A stretch of 64,000 bases of DNA from assembly GCF_037893015.1 (NCBI RefSeq), contig NC_133658.1, positions 140,659,822-140,723,821 of the forward strand, given 5' to 3'. The notes under the pieces were generated by a model that saw nothing but the letters and a program-made list of their open reading frames with translations, made no database searches and was not told the origin of the DNA. Made by a program: the position numbers and the translations under genes. Shown one piece after another: positions 44,060 through 55,429 of the stretch; within the stretch, counting starts at the first letter, position 1, and every line of letters starts with the position of its first letter. The stretch comes from Macrotis lagotis (Eukaryota > Chordata > Mammalia > Peramelemorphia > Peramelidae).

Positions 44060-44245
44060 ATGCAAACATTGTGTATCAGAGGTGTCTCAGTTGAACCCAG
44101 CTGTCCCTGATTCATTAGGTAGTTCTCTAACCACTACTCCACAATGCCATTCTAATGGAAATAAATATAGCAATAAGTGACTTTTATGCAATGTTGCATA
44201 TGAGACCACTTGCCAAAGTCACATGGGTAGTAAGTAACTAAATTG
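44060..44245 (-). mobile_element. MIR fragments
   Basis: 'tgaacccagctgtccctgattcattaggtagttctctaaccactactccac' (antisense MIR head) and 'ccacttgccaaagtcacatgggtagtaagtaac'. Confidence 0.55.
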
Positions 44246-44262
44246 GAAAATGATTCCTTCTA

Positions 44263-44392
44263 GTGAGTAGAGCACTGGCCCCGGAGTCAGGAGGACCTGA
44301 GTTCAAATCCAGCCTCAGATATTTCATAATTACCTAGTTGTGTGACCTTGGGCAAGTCACTTAACCCCATTGCCTTGATAAAAAAAAGATAA
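44263..44392 (+). mobile_element. WSINE1-like SINE, 5'-truncated, with TSD
   Basis: It starts within the tRNA head ('gtgagtagagcactggccccgg'). Perfect 17-bp TSD gaaaatgattccttcta at 44,246-44,262 and 44,393-44,409, so the truncation happened at integration. Confidence 0.95.
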
Positions 44393-44469
44393 GAAAATGA
44401 TTCCTTCTAAGCAGCCCTGGGCAATTCACTTAACTTCTAACTGTCCAGACAACTTTCTAAGATCATAAA

Positions 44470-45121
44470 TTGTAGAGAGGGTGCTGTTCTACATGGGGAG
44501 AAGTATCTTACCTGAAGCTCTTCCATTATAGATGAAATAACAAGTCCAGATTACAAAAAAAAAAGTTGAAGTGCCTCCAAATTGGGATGGGGGGGGCAGA
44601 GGAGAAGAGCAATACTTATTAGGCAGATATAGATGATACCAAGCAACTGTTGCCAAAGCAGCCTTTGGTTTGGGTTTCCACTCCATTAGACCTGTCATTT
44701 TCCAGTGCCATGAATCACATCTCACTCCTGCAGCCTCATGGGCTAATGCAGAGTCATCATTCTAACATGGGCTCTAGCCTTGCTTTGCAGAGTAGCTGAA
44801 CTGTTCCAGTCTGCTGGGGTCAGGGCTGCTCTATTTGTTCTATTCTACCCACTCTCCAAGTTGCTTTTGTTCAAAAGTCCTCTTCTTAAGGTCAGATGCT
44901 TGTTTTATCGAGAAGCACTGTTCCTTGGACTTGGCAGGACTTTTTGGCTCCCAGAAAGTTAAGATAAATAACTACAGTTCCCTCCCTGCTCTCTGAGTAC
45001 AGCCTAGAATACCAAACAATAAAGAATTTATTTTTTATTTTGACTTTCCTTAGACGTTTGATTTAAAGTATGCTTCCTTCTGTTCTTTTAAACACATGTT
45101 CAAAACTGAACTCATTATCTT
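44470..45121. other. Unique sequence, no gene confirmed
   Basis: No repeat recognised. A pyrimidine-poor 'gccttgctttgcag' at about 44,789 and an AATAAA at about 45,020 could frame a terminal exon, but no frame is persuasive (60-aa ORF at 44,780-44,962; 78-aa minus ORF at 44,489-44,725). Confidence 0.4.
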
Positions 45122-45371
45122 TGTTGTTCATTTGTTTTCAGTCAAGTCTGATTCTTTGTAACCCCATTTGGGATTTTCTTGACAAAAATTCTGGAGTGGT
45201 CTGCCATTTCCTTCTCTGGTTTATCCTATAGAGGAGGAAACTGAGACCAAGGTTAAATGACTTGACCAGAGTCACACAGTTAGTAAGTGTCTGAGGTCAG
45301 ATTTGAACTCAGGAAAATAAGTCTTCCTAACTCTAGGTCTGACATTCTACTGTATCACCTAGGTGTCCCTC
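45122..45371 (-). mobile_element. RTE-tailed SINE
   Basis: In reverse complement: tRNA head ('acctaggtgtccc' end), SINE body, then the RTE tail ('gattctttgtaaccccatttgggattttcttgac'). A 7-base insertion (aaataag) interrupts the 'actcagg' block. Confidence 0.85.
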
Positions 45372-45679
45372 TTTTATTTCTACCCTCCCCCCAAAAAAAA
45401 TCTCACCCCTCTTCCAACTCTCTACCAAAGAAATCACCATTCTCTTAGTCATCCAGGCTCATAACTTACGTATTATCCTAAACTTCTAATTTCCTTCACC
45501 CCCAATATTCAAACTGAAGTCTAGAAAGAGGAAATTATTTTTTCAGTGTTGTACACACAGGTAGCAACATATAAGAGATATAAACACTGGGTTTTGAATC
45601 CTAACTCTTCCATCCCTTTGGATTTAGCAGGTCATTTTGCCCAAGAAATATATGGAGCAGTGAAAAAAAAAGTACTGTT
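45372..45679. other. No gene seen
   Basis: Unassigned, partly pyrimidine-rich sequence; a 74-aa ORF at 45,546-45,770 runs into an L1 tail. Confidence 0.45.
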
Positions 45680-45832
45680 ATTATTGTACATGCATAACCC
45701 ATATCAGATTACTTGCAATTCTAGAGTGTGGGGAGGGAAGGGTAGAAGGGAGAAAACTTTACAAAAATGAATGTTGAAAATTATCTCTACATATAATTGG
45801 AAAAAATAATTAATCAATCAAAATAAACCTAG
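45680..45832 (+). mobile_element. L1 3' UTR fragment
   Basis: 'tgtacatgcataacccatatcagattacttgcaattc', a G-rich tract, and 'aaaatgaatgttgaaaattatctctacatataattgg' are the sense 3' end of the same L1 group seen antisense at 42,405. Confidence 0.7.
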
Positions 45833-46239
45833 TTTTTGCTGGAACCCCACCTCCAAAAAAAGCAATTCTTCTGCCCCTCTTTGTGAAATTAGGGGTGTTT
45901 GATCCCCTTTGGTGGGGATAAAAATGTGTAGTTCTGGTCTCCTAGCCAAAATTACCAGAGGCAGAGGCTCAAATAATGTAATTAGCAAACTAAGGATGTG
46001 TTAGAAGGTCATAATATCTACACCTGAAGACCAATCCACCTTGCCCAGTCGTTATCAATTGTGAAATTATCCAACCATCCAGTATTCTCCTTTTCCAGAA
46101 TCTCAGTAAAAAAGAAATTCTTCACTGACTTGACTAAAGGGGTCAGTCTGACCAACTTAATTAACAGCTATATGTTCCTCTGTTAATAAAGTAATTCTAT
46201 TTGGAGAAGTGTGAAAAAAATAAAAAATAAAAACTCAGA
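45833..46239. other. No gene seen
   Basis: Unassigned sequence. Confidence 0.45.
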
Positions 46240-46390
46240 GGACTTCCTCTGCCATTTATTTGAATTTGGCAAGTAACAACCTTTATGGATCTCAGTTTTC
46301 TTATCTGTAAAATTAAAAATATGAGCTAGATGACCTCTATATTCACTTCCAGCAATAAATTCTATGATTCTCTGACTCTGAGGATTTAGT
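46240..46390 (+). mobile_element. MIR 3' region
   Basis: 'ggatctcagttttcttatctgtaaaattaaaaatatgagctagatgacctctatattcacttccagc' with a terminal 'attctatgattctctgac'. Confidence 0.7.
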
Positions 46391-46499
46391 TTCTTTGCCC
46401 ATAAAATAAAAAAGTTAAACCAAAAGATTTCTAAGATCTTTACCAAATCTAAAATCCTTTGAGCCTAACTACTGGGACACTACATTCAGAACACTACAT

Positions 46500-46855
46500 T
46501 AAGTCATGAAGAGGATATTAGACTAGAGAGTCAGAAAGACATGGGTTAGATTACACTCCTGGTAACTATTTTTAGGTTTTTTGTTTTTTGTTTTTTTTTG
46601 CAAGGCAATGGGGTTAAGTGGCTTGCCCAAGGCCACACAGCTAGGTAATTATTAAATATCTGAGACCGGATTTGAACTCAGGTACTCCTGACTCCAGGGC
46701 TGGTGCTTTATCCACTGCGCCACCTAGATGCCCCTACTCCTGCTAATTATTAATGACAATCATAAGCAAGTTAATTAACTTCTCTGAACCTCAGTTTCTC
46801 CATCTGTAAAATGGGTACAATATCTGTAATACCTATTTAATAATGTTATTTTGTG
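46500..46855 (+). mobile_element. MIR split by a SINE
   Basis: 'gactagagagtcagaaagacatgggttag' before and 'gcaagttaattaacttctctgaacctcagtttctccatctgtaaaatggg' after the SINE form one sense MIR. Confidence 0.8.
46571..46733 (-). mobile_element. WSINE1-like SINE in a MIR
   Basis: A full antisense copy with a T/G-rich tail complement. The target (t)actcctg.taa.tatt is repeated on both sides with small differences. Confidence 0.92.
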
Positions 46856-46878
46856 ACACAAAAAAACAAATGTAAATA

Positions 46879-47025
46879 GAGGCAGCTAGGTGGCCCAGTG
46901 AATATCTGAATTCAGACACTTAACTGGGCAAGCCATTTAACTTCTATACGAGAAAAATATCATCATCTACATCCCCAGGCTGTTATGAGGACCATAGTCC
47001 TAGAGCATAGTAGGTGTCATATAAA
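46879..47025 (+). mobile_element. Internally deleted SINE followed by a MIR fragment
   Basis: 'aggcagctaggtggcccagtgaatat' jumps to 'ctgaattcagacacttaactgggcaagccatttaac', losing most of the middle. 'catcatctacatccccaggctgttatgagg' continues as CORE-SINE. Confidence 0.7.
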
Positions 47026-47039
47026 GACTTATTCCCTTT

Positions 47040-47215
47040 TCTTCAACTCTGTTGATTTTCTCCCATTTATCCTGTTTGTCTTGTTTATAGAGTTGTTTGC
47101 ATGTTCTCTCCCTCCTATGCTCCTCCAGGGCAGGGATAATATTTGGTTTTCTTTGTATACCTAGCAGTTAGTATAGCCTGACAAAAGCTTAATAAAATGT
47201 TTGTGGTTGACTTGA
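47040..47215 (+). mobile_element. L2 3' end
   Basis: 'cctcctatgctcctccagggcagggataat', 'tttgtatacctagcagttagtatagcctgac' and 'aaaagcttaataaaatgtttg' match the L2 3' end. Confidence 0.8.
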
Positions 47216-48138
47216 GTAGCTTCCCTGAATTTCAGCATCCCTATATACAATTAAATTGATCCAAGACAATGACAACAATTTTTATGATCTTGAACCCATT
47301 TCTATAATGTACATATTGTTTAAAATTAAGGGCCCCCCATTTAAGAATTTCTTTTGAAAGTAGACCAAGAGTTCTTGCCAGGCCAGAAGCAATCCAAATC
47401 TGTTTTTCTTGGGAGTCAGGAACCTCTTGTGGAAGTAGGTAGAGAGCAGTGAATTTGGAAGGTAGGGATGAAGCATGTTCTGGGAAGGTTGTTTTCCTCC
47501 CTAGCTCTAAAAATGGGAGAAACCTATGTTAAATAATCTGAGTCCTTTCCAAGTCACCAGGTAAATACAAGTAGTTTTTAATGTGGTTTTATTGTTGTTG
47601 TTTTAAGTAAATAGGAGTAACCAATAATAGAAGTAGGTGTCTGTAGTCACAGTGTTCTGAAAGTTTGTTATGAGCAAGTTTCATTCTGACAATGAATGGT
47701 CATGGTCTGAAAAGAAATTTTTTAAATCAATAACTTAAATGAAAAGCATACAAAAGTCACTCTATCACTGAACCATAATGTAGGATTACAAATAACAAGA
47801 AAGTGAATTATCAAAGTAAGTATTTTGTTCTCCTTTTCCTCCCAGGGAATGTATATTCATATTCTGGTCAAGTGCTGACAGCAGCTACCTTAAGAGAAAA
47901 GGGGTCAGGTCCCATATCTCAGATGCTGTCTGGCCAGGGGCTGATGCTGTTGACCACTCTCTCCTCCTGTATTCACTCCTCCCCGAATTTCCATAAAATT
48001 GTTTTCTCCTATTCTCCTCCCACCTATCCAATCTTAGTGTCTTTTGGTGGATCACCAACCAACCACTTCTCACATGCTTAGGTGTGGGTATACTCCAGGA
48101 CCCTGTCCCTGCCTCCTTCTACTCTCTGCCTCTGTTCT
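47216..48138. other. Unique sequence with one acceptor-led open frame
   Basis: No repeats recognised. At 47,845/47,846 a strong pyrimidine-tract acceptor (ttctccttttcctcccag) precedes a frame open to the stop at 48,079-48,081. See findings; not called as a gene. Confidence 0.35.
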
Positions 48139-48182
48139 CTATTATTATTATTATTATTATTTTATTACATTGTTATTATTAT
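48139..48182. repeat. (TTA)n microsatellite
   Basis: Imperfect tta/att repeats. Confidence 0.93.
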
Positions 48183-48309
48183 ATTCTTAATTCCTGTGGG
48201 TTCAGTTGTCTCTCCTCAGAAAATTTTCAATTTTACATATCTAGCATTTGTCTCTCTTGAACCATAAGTCCTGTATCACCCAACTACTGGATCTGTGATC
48301 ATCAATGGG

Positions 48310-48460
48310 AGGTACTATTATATATCTCCATTTTAAAGTTGAGGAGACAGACAAACAAAGGTGAAGTAACTTATACAAAGTCACCAAGCTAGTGTCAGGG
48401 GTCACATTTGAACTCAAGTCTTCCTGACTCCAGGCCTAGTATTCTACCTTCACCATCAAC
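48310..48460 (-). mobile_element. MIR
   Basis: 'atctccattttaaagttgaggagacagac', 'agtcaccaagctagtgtcagg' and 'tttgaactcaagtcttcctgactccaggcctag'. Confidence 0.75.
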
Positions 48461-48609
48461 TTGAACTCGGCACTGGATCTCCTCCATGACCGATGAACAC
48501 CTTTTATGAGCATACTTTTTTGATTTTTATATCTTGCTTAAGAGAACTTTTGCTCTACCAAATTAACTGCTTTAAAAAAAAGATCAGAGGGTTATTGAAT
48601 AAGGTTATC

Positions 48610-48855
48610 TCTATTGTTAGGGGTAGTGGAGAGGAGAGCTAGACCTTGAATTAGTAAGACTCATCTTCCTAAGTTCAAATCCAGCCTTAGATGCTTTGGG
48701 TCATTGTGTGACCCTGGACAGGTCATCTTATCCTTTTTGTCTCAGTTTCCTTATCTGTCAAATGAGCTGCAGAAGGAAATGGAAAACCATTGCAGTATCT
48801 TTGCCAAGAAAACCTCAAATGAGATCAGTCTGAAAGAACTGAGCAACGATTTCTA
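48610..48855 (+). mobile_element. RTE-tailed SINE
   Basis: A head remnant, 'aagttcaaatccagccttagatg', 'gtgtgaccctggacaggtcatc', 'cagtttccttatctgtcaaatgagctg', then the RTE tail 'gaaggaaatggaaaaccattgcagtatctttgccaagaaaacc'. Confidence 0.85.
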
Positions 48856-49303
48856 TTATTCTATCTCCAACCACTAGGGAGAGTGTGTGAGCAATAGCAG
48901 AAGCTCTCGAGCTGTAGGCAACATCCACTTGCCAATTCTTGTTAAAATTCATGCATTTCTCCAAAATTCTCTACCAAGACCAGGCTTTCAGCAAGTCTGT
49001 TGCAGACCATCACAAAGAGTCTTCAGGAAAAAAAGTTGGCTAATTTCTTCTTCATAGTTCAGTTTTTTCAGCACCTCTTTTTTTTCTCACCTTAGGTTCA
49101 TCAAAAAAAAACTAATGTCAAGGACTTGAATAATCACTAATATGTTGCTAATTACATGGAATCTCTCTTATTCTCTAATTGGCTCTGTCCCTCCTTCATC
49201 ACCAGTTTGCACTGAAAGAAAAGATTTTAGTTCTCCCTCCCTATCCCCACCACATTCAATAAGTAATAATAATATCCACAAAGTTCCAATAATATCCATA
49301 AAG
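48856..49303. other. No gene seen
   Basis: Unassigned sequence. An 'aataatatccacaaagttccaataatatccataaag' local duplication lies at the SINE target. Confidence 0.45.
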
Positions 49304-49454
49304 GTTTTTTTAGGTTTTTGCAAGGTAATGGGGTTAAGTGGCTTGCCCAAGGTCACACAGCTAGGTAATTATTAAGTGTCTGAGGCCGGATTTGAACTCA
49401 GGTACTCCTGACTCCAGGGCCAGTGCTCTATCCACTGGGCCACCTAGCCGCCCC
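49304..49454 (-). mobile_element. WSINE1-like SINE
   Basis: A full antisense copy; ccataaag and a T-rich flank occur on both sides (49,295 and 49,455). Confidence 0.93.
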
Positions 49455-50550
49455 CATAAAGTTTTTATAAGAGTTTAGATATTGGAAGTAACCCATTAAA
49501 ATATAACTTGCCTGAAAGTCATTTATAGAAACTAAAAGGAGACAAAACTGTCTTTTTTTCTCTCTAGTTCTTCTCTCAAGAATCAGAAGGGGGAGAACCA
49601 AAAGTAAAGGATTTTTTGGTAAATGAAAAAATGGTTTACCTTCTTGAGAGGGTTGGAGGAGGTATTATAAATGGGATTAGTTAATCTCAAAAGCCTGGGA
49701 ACTGGTTTATTGCTATCTTGCTCCTGATGGTTGGTTTTGCTAATTTACTCCATTCAAATTGCAATTTTGAATGATTTCTACCTTTCCTCACCATACTTTC
49801 CTCTATAGCCTCCCTGAAATCTCAAGTGATGACCATTCACTGTTTCCTGCTTTAATAGCCAAGATACAGTCCTTGTAGTCACTTCTTCCTCAGAGGTTCC
49901 TTAGGCAAAGTGGAGACTCTTTATCCCCTTTTAGAAGTCCATTCAAGGTCAAGAACAAAACTACCACTGGGAATTCTGGGTAGTCTGCCTGACTGTAGGC
50001 AGATATTTGGCCCATCAGGTTCCCATGGTAACTACCCTGGATATATATTTTTCAAAGAGTTCTGAAAATTTTTAATATGTAGTTAAGAAATACCTTTTTT
50101 GGAAGAGAGGCTTTTAGGGAGCATTTTGCTCTACTGATAACTACTTTAAAAAACTCTAATCATAAATCCTAGATATGCCTATAAAACAGGGTGTCCACTC
50201 TAGGCATTCATGATATTGAATGGAAAAAAATAATTTTATTTTAATATAATTGCCTTCCTTTGTAATCCTATATATTATATTTCAGGCACTGGAAAACATT
50301 ATTGCTAAAGGGGTCCACAGTCTTCACTAGATTGATGGAGTCCAAGGCACAAAAAAGGTTAAGAATCTTTCATATAGAAGAAGTGAAAAGGCTCTAAAGA
50401 GAATAAATATGGAAAGAGCAGCTGAATTAGATTAAGTATGCAAAGAAGAGATCTAGACTGGAGGTGACCCAATTTTGAGGGCATTGATAGATTGATTCAC
50501 AAGATATCTGAAGGAGGGGAAGATACTAAATTCATAAGGGGGGGATCTTG
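49455..50550. other. No gene seen
   Basis: Mostly unassigned. 'gaagtgaaaaggctctaaagagaataaatatgg' with 'ctggaggtgacccaattttgagggcattgatag' (50,378-50,500) may be a CR1/L3 piece. Confidence 0.45.
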
Positions 50551-52340
50551 AACCTTATTATTAGAGAAAAAAGAGTGACCTAGTAAAAAATTAATAATAT
50601 CAATTTTATGCATACTTTCTCAAGTTTTATGAGACTTACAAGAGCATCCCCATTAAGAATATTTTTAGGGACCAGGCAGTTTTATTTTTGCAAGTGACAT
50701 TCTGTACTAGACTCATATCTCTACTAATACACAGTTGAATGAAAGATGTAGCACATAGAAAATTCCCATTGTATGTAGTGATTAATAATTGCTTGTTCAA
50801 TCGAATTGGATTGAAAATGATCTAGGTGATTTTTTTTCTACTTTTTGCAAATGTTGGTAATATTATCTCAAAATAAGGAAGTTGAAGGAAGCTGGATCAC
50901 TTTGTTCGGAAAGCAGTTCAGCTGTCCCAAAGTGGCATTCTTCAGACTGAAGATTTAGTGGATGGAGAATCAGAGGAAATTTAAAGCTTAGCCCAAAGCA
51001 GAAGATACTTGGCACAGACAATTAAATTAAAATACAGGCTTGCACATTTTATCCTATTTCATTTCTTCCCAATTCCAAGAGTTACAAGGCCAAAGTATTG
51101 ACAGGATTGTCAGTGCAAGAAAGAATCTTGGAAAACATCTCATCTAATTCTTCCATTTTTATAAATATGGAAAGTAAGCACTAAGGATAATCCTTAGCTG
51201 TTGGAACATTTTTCCTTCTGACTAAACTATGAATGAAGCTAGATCAAAAGATAATGCTCTTGGAAAATACTTCATTTAGATGGCTTACAAAATGTTTGAC
51301 TAATTGAGATCTGGGGGTGTGATAGAAGGTTGTAATTATAATTCTTCTTTTTTTCACTAAAATACCAGAAGAGTACAGGTGTGGACTGACTTAAGAGTGA
51401 AAGATGTTATATGGTCTGACTTTTAGCATCTTTCATAGTGATGTCTGATAGAACCAAAACACATGTGTGAGGTAGAGTCAGAGCAGGGGTCAGAGATTAT
51501 TTCCCTAGTACCAGAACCTGGATTTCATCCTTAAGGAGGGTTAAAGACTTGAGTAATTGAATGAATGCTTTCTTCTCATTTTTATATGTGACATCAGACA
51601 GCCTTCAAAGAAAATATTAAAGAGGGAAAGAAGTTGAAATGCAGGCTGAAGAGTATAGTCTGAACCTTTATTTAACATGTAGCAAGTGTATTCTGGCTCA
51701 CTCCCCCAGAACCAGGCTGCACCTGTCCATCGGGATGTTAGGAGTATCTTGAAGATTTTGGAGTGTCTCTTCTCTAGTTCTATTATTCCCAGCCCAGCCC
51801 AACTGCATTTTCCTCACTATTAGATGTTCTGCCTTAAGTAATCTTGGTCTCTGGATAGCTTAACTTGGTTTTTACATAACATTGGTGCCACCCAGTTCAT
51901 TTCTAAATATGGCATGACTGCCAGAGAAGTTCTTGTCTCAGCTACCACTGGGCTGAGTCCCAAAGATCATTATTGAAGTAACACTTCATTTGGGGAAGCA
52001 TCAAATGTTAGGTTATCTGCAAAACTTGGATGCTCCAATGCCAAAGTCTCTAATCCTCTCACCTAAATAAAAAAGAATAAAGACCCACTTCCTGAAGGTC
52101 ATGTGGCATATGTGGGGATTGATCAGAACAACTCCTTATTCTGATTATGCAATCAGGCAAAAAAACCATCTTTTAACCAAGTAGTTAGAAGACCAGAATC
52201 AGTTACAGAATGTCTTTGCATGCTCCATAGTCTCTCAAAGGCATTTCCATTTTACATCATCATCACTCGTTTGAAGGAAGGCAATTTAGCCTCTGCATGT
52301 GGAGAGCCATTGTCAGAAATGTGCCAGTTTCTGCAGGGGA
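50551..52340. other. Long low-repeat stretch, no gene confirmed
   Basis: The longest stretch with little recognisable repeat apart from a short MIR-like piece (about 51,110-51,190). No ORF over 60 aa occurs in it and no splice-bounded frame stands out. Confidence 0.45.
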
Positions 52341-52500
52341 TAGATGGAAGAAACGAAAGCCCAGAAAAGTTAAATGATGTGTCTAAGGTTACAGATTAAA
52401 GTAACATCAGTGAAATCACAAATCTTTTGAAATATAATTTTGTACTCAAATCCAGGAGTTCTGTCTCCAAATTTAATATTTTTCCATTGTAACACACTGT
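52341..52500 (-). mobile_element. MIR
   Basis: 'gaaagcccagaaaagttaaatgatgtgtctaaggtta' and 'actcaaatccaggagttctgtctcc' with a degraded middle. Confidence 0.6.
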
Positions 52501-52659
52501 TATAGTCTAATAAATAGTTCTGCAGCCAGTCAACAACCCTCTATTAAGCATCTACAATATGCCAGAAATACAAGTGCTAAAGAATGCAAAGTGCTTAGGA
52601 AAACAATGGTAGAAGACAGTCCCTGCTCCCAGAGCTTATAGTCCTAAAGGGGATTGTTT

Positions 52660-52862
52660 TTCAGTCAATTCCTAGTCTTCATGAACCCATTTAGGGTTTT
52701 CTTGGCAAAGACACTGGAGTCATGTGTCATTTTCTTCTCCAAATCATTTTCACTGATAGGGAAACTAAGACAAATTTGCCCAACCAGTATCTGAGACCAG
52801 ATTTGAACTCTGGAGGATGTGTTCCTGACTCTAGTATTCCTGGCATCCCTGTTACCACTGAA
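52660..52862 (-). mobile_element. RTE-tailed SINE in L2
   Basis: An antisense copy: RTE tail complement 'ttcatgaacccatttagggttttcttggcaaagacactggagt', then SINE body 'ctgagaccagatttgaactctgg' and a short head. Confidence 0.8.
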
Positions 52863-53335
52863 CTTCTTGTGGAGGAGACAACATGAAAACAACTCTACAA
52901 GCAAAATATTACAGGATAAATTGCAGATAGTTAAGAGGGAAGACATTCACATTAATGAAGATCTGGAAGCAGGTGGAATTTTCTGTGGAACTTGAAGGAA
53001 GTCAGGGAAGCCAGAAGGAAAAATGATGAAGGAAAGAATTCTAGACTTAGTTGGGAGATGGGAGTGGGAAACCAGTGAAAGTGCAGTCAGGATATGAATT
53101 GTCTTTTTTTGAGGAACAGCAAAAAAAAAAGGAAGTGTCATTGTAATGCGGAATAGCAGAGAATAGTAATGTGTTAGAAGGCTGCAAAAAGGAGAGACAG
53201 GAGAGGTTGTGATAAGTTTTAAAAATCAAACTGAAGATTTTTGAAGTTAGATCCTAGGGATGATAGAGAGCCACTGAAATTTATTGAGCAAGGACTGGAA
53301 TAATTGGAACTTATTTTTAGGAAGATCATTTGGTG

Positions 53336-53507
53336 GGGGGGGCAGCTAGGTGGCACAAGGGATAGAGCACTGGCCCTGGAGTCAGGAGTACCTGAGTTCA
53401 AATCTGGCCTCAGACACTTAATAATTGCCTGGTTCTGTGACCTTGGGTAAGTCACTTAACCCCATTGCCTTAAATAAATAAAAAATTAAAAAAGAAAAAG
53501 AAAAAAA
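53336..53507 (+). mobile_element. WSINE1-like SINE in L2
   Basis: A full sense copy with a long A-rich tail. TSD g(a/g)tcatttgg at 53,324-53,333 and 53,508-53,517. Confidence 0.94.
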
Positions 53508-53689
53508 GGTCATTTGGCAGCTGAACGGAAGATGGTCTGGAGTGAGCGAGATTTGTAGTGGGAAGATCAACAAGCGGATTACTGTAACAGTCCACGCGTG
53601 AGGTGATAAGGACCCGAAACAAAGTGGTGGCATGTCTGAAAGCAAAAGGAGGCACCAACTTCTCTCCAGGATATTTCCTTAAAAGATCA

Positions 53690-53890
53690 TAGTATTTAGA
53701 ACTAGAAGGGTCAAAGGTTCACAAGGACCTCGGCAATCCAGTCCAACTCCTTCATTTTACAGATGAGGCGCAAAGACTTAAAGACAAAATGACTTGCCCC
53801 ATTATAGGTAAGAGAAAGATCCAGAATTTCCAATTGGTCATCTGACTCTCCCAATGCAGCAATTCTTCCACTTTAACATACCGACTCCAT
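53690..53890 (-). mobile_element. MIR
   Basis: 'agaactagaagggtcaaaggttcacaaggacctcggcaatccagtccaactcc', 'ttttacagatgaggcgcaaagac' and a degraded end. Confidence 0.7.
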
Positions 53891-53984
53891 TTTGTTCAGA
53901 ATGCTGCAAAGGAGCCAAATTCTCATTGTGAGGAGTCAAGTAGTCCTTTTCTATAATACTATAAGCCTGAGTTACATGCAAAAT

Positions 53985-54212
53985 GTTGTAGTTCAGTCAT
54001 GTCCATCTCTGTGACCCCTTTTGAGGTTTTCTTAGCAAATATACTGAGTGGTTTGCCATTTGCTTCTCCAGCTCATTTTACAGTCGAGGAAACTGAGGCA
54101 AAGAGGATTAAATGACTTGCCCACGGTCCCTCAACTAGTAGGTATCTGAGGTCAGATTTGAACTCAGGAAGATGTCTTCCTAACTATATCCACTGTGCCA
54201 CCTAGCTGCTGG
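53985..54212 (-). mobile_element. RTE-tailed SINE
   Basis: Antisense: 'cagtcatgtccatctctgtgaccccttttgaggttttcttagc' (RTE tail), 'gaggaaactgaggcaaagaggatt', 'tttgaactcaggaagatgtcttcc' and 'ccactgtgccacctagctgc' (head). Confidence 0.88.
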
Positions 54213-54590
54213 GGAAGGTAGGAGCTTTGGGGCTGGTGACTGAGAAACAAGAGTCCATAGTAACAGAGGCTATCTGCACCTGCTCGACAAGAGTAGAGTT
54301 CTTGAGCCAAGTTGGAAACTGCATGATTGTGCTGAAAGTTGATGGTGGCAACCCACAGGCGAAGACCAGGAGCCAAGACACAAAGGCAGTGGATGTCAAA
54401 GCATCCAAGAGTGAAGGAAGTCCAACTCTCATTTTACAGCTGGGGGAAGTGAGGTGACTTTCTCCATCGAAAAAGCAATAAAATGACAAAACCTAAATTA
54501 GAACTCACAGTCTTCCGACCCAATGCAGTGACTTTTTGCACTGCATCATACTGCTTTAGTTTTTCCGGTTGCCTATTAGAACTAGCTGCT
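54213..54590. other. No gene confirmed; MIR in the second half
   Basis: A 76-aa plus ORF (54,227-54,457) and a 95-aa minus ORF (54,202-54,489) overlap; neither matches a family I know. 54,430-54,545 looks like an antisense MIR. Confidence 0.4.
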
Positions 54591-54743
54591 AGGGTGGCTA
54601 GGTGGCGCAATGGATAAAGCACCGGCCCTGGAGTCAGGGGTACCTGGGTTCAAATGCGGTCTCAGACACTTAATAATTACTTAGCTGTGTGGCCTTGGGC
54701 AAGCCACTTAACCCCGTTTACCTTGCAACAAACCTAAAAAAAA
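54591..54743 (+). mobile_element. WSINE1-like SINE
   Basis: A low-divergence full sense copy. Perfect 13-bp TSD agaactagctgct at 54,578-54,590 and 54,744-54,756. Confidence 0.97.
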
Positions 54744-54984
54744 AGAACTAGCTGCTGATAGATTACCTTCCAGCTCTCTTGATACTGGATCACTACAAGG
54801 TGATGAAAGTGCCCCAATAGAAGAGCCCAACATCCTACCTGGATCTAAGCAAGCATCATCAGCCTGCAGAACCCAGAAAGCACCCCTTCTCCCTCGAGGG
54901 AGATCTGATCCTCCACATTTGGGAAGGAAAGGGATAAAGGGAGAACGATTTGGTGGACTGTGCTCCACCCCCCAGATGAGGGAG

Positions 54985-55170
54985 GGGTCCGCAGTGAAGT
55001 CACCCAGCTGTGATGTATTGAGTATCAGAGCTGGGGACTTCCACTTAGATTCTCTGCTCCGCTAATTACAGCCTTGGAGAATCGTTCGCAAGTCACTGCG
55101 GTTGTGTGACGTCGCTCAGATGAAGGAGTCAAGCTAGATAACTTTTAAAGTCCATTCCAGCTTTTCGTTC
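54985..55170. mobile_element. Two short MIR remnants upstream of the CpG island
   Basis: 'gtgaagtcacccagctgtgatgtattgagtatcagagctggg' (antisense) and 'cgcaagtcactgcggttg...agatgaaggagtcaagctagataacttttaaagtccattccagc' (sense). The TGACGTCG at 55,107 lies in the latter. Confidence 0.5.
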
Positions 55171-55429
55171 AAGTGTTCTTAACTTTTGGAGGACATTATC
55201 ATGGACACACTTCCCCTCCCCCGAATCCTCCTCCCGGATCTGGAAAAAGCTTGTGGACCTCTTCCCAAAATAATGGTTTTTCAATAATTGAAGGAAATGC
55301 TAAATTTCAGTTAGAGATTAGTGAAAATAAAGATGCATTTTTTTGCCCATCCAAGTTCTCTGAACTTTATTCCCATTTAATACTTTATGTTTCTGCCTCC
55401 CAGGCAGTCACGTTACCCTCCTCTGTTTA

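Larger units (their letters stand above)
52505..53650 (+). mobile_element. Long L2 LINE segment with two SINE insertions
   Basis: L2 blocks in order: 'caaccctctattaagcatctacaatatgcc', 'cctgctcccagagcttatagtcc', 'gacaacatgaaaacaactc', 'gcaggtggaattttctgtggaacttgaaggaagtcaggg', 'gggatgatagagagccactgaaatttattgagc', 'gcagctgaacggaagatggtctggagtgag' and 'actgtaacagtccacgcgtgaggtgat'. It is interrupted at 52,660-52,862 and 53,336-53,507 by SINEs. At about 0.8 kb of L2, this is the most complete copy here. Confidence 0.78.

Noticed and set aside
44789..45025. Acceptor-like 'gctttgcag' and AATAAA framing a possible terminal exon
   Set aside because: Weak pyrimidine tract and no persuasive frame in between.
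54227..54457. 76-aa ORF between two SINEs
   Set aside because: A longer ORF lies on the opposite strand, the distal part is MIR, and there is no splice or promoter context.
55107..55114. TGACGTCG, near-match to a CRE site upstream of the CpG island
   Set aside because: It falls inside a decayed MIR and outside the GC-rich promoter block; one mismatch to consensus, so not called.
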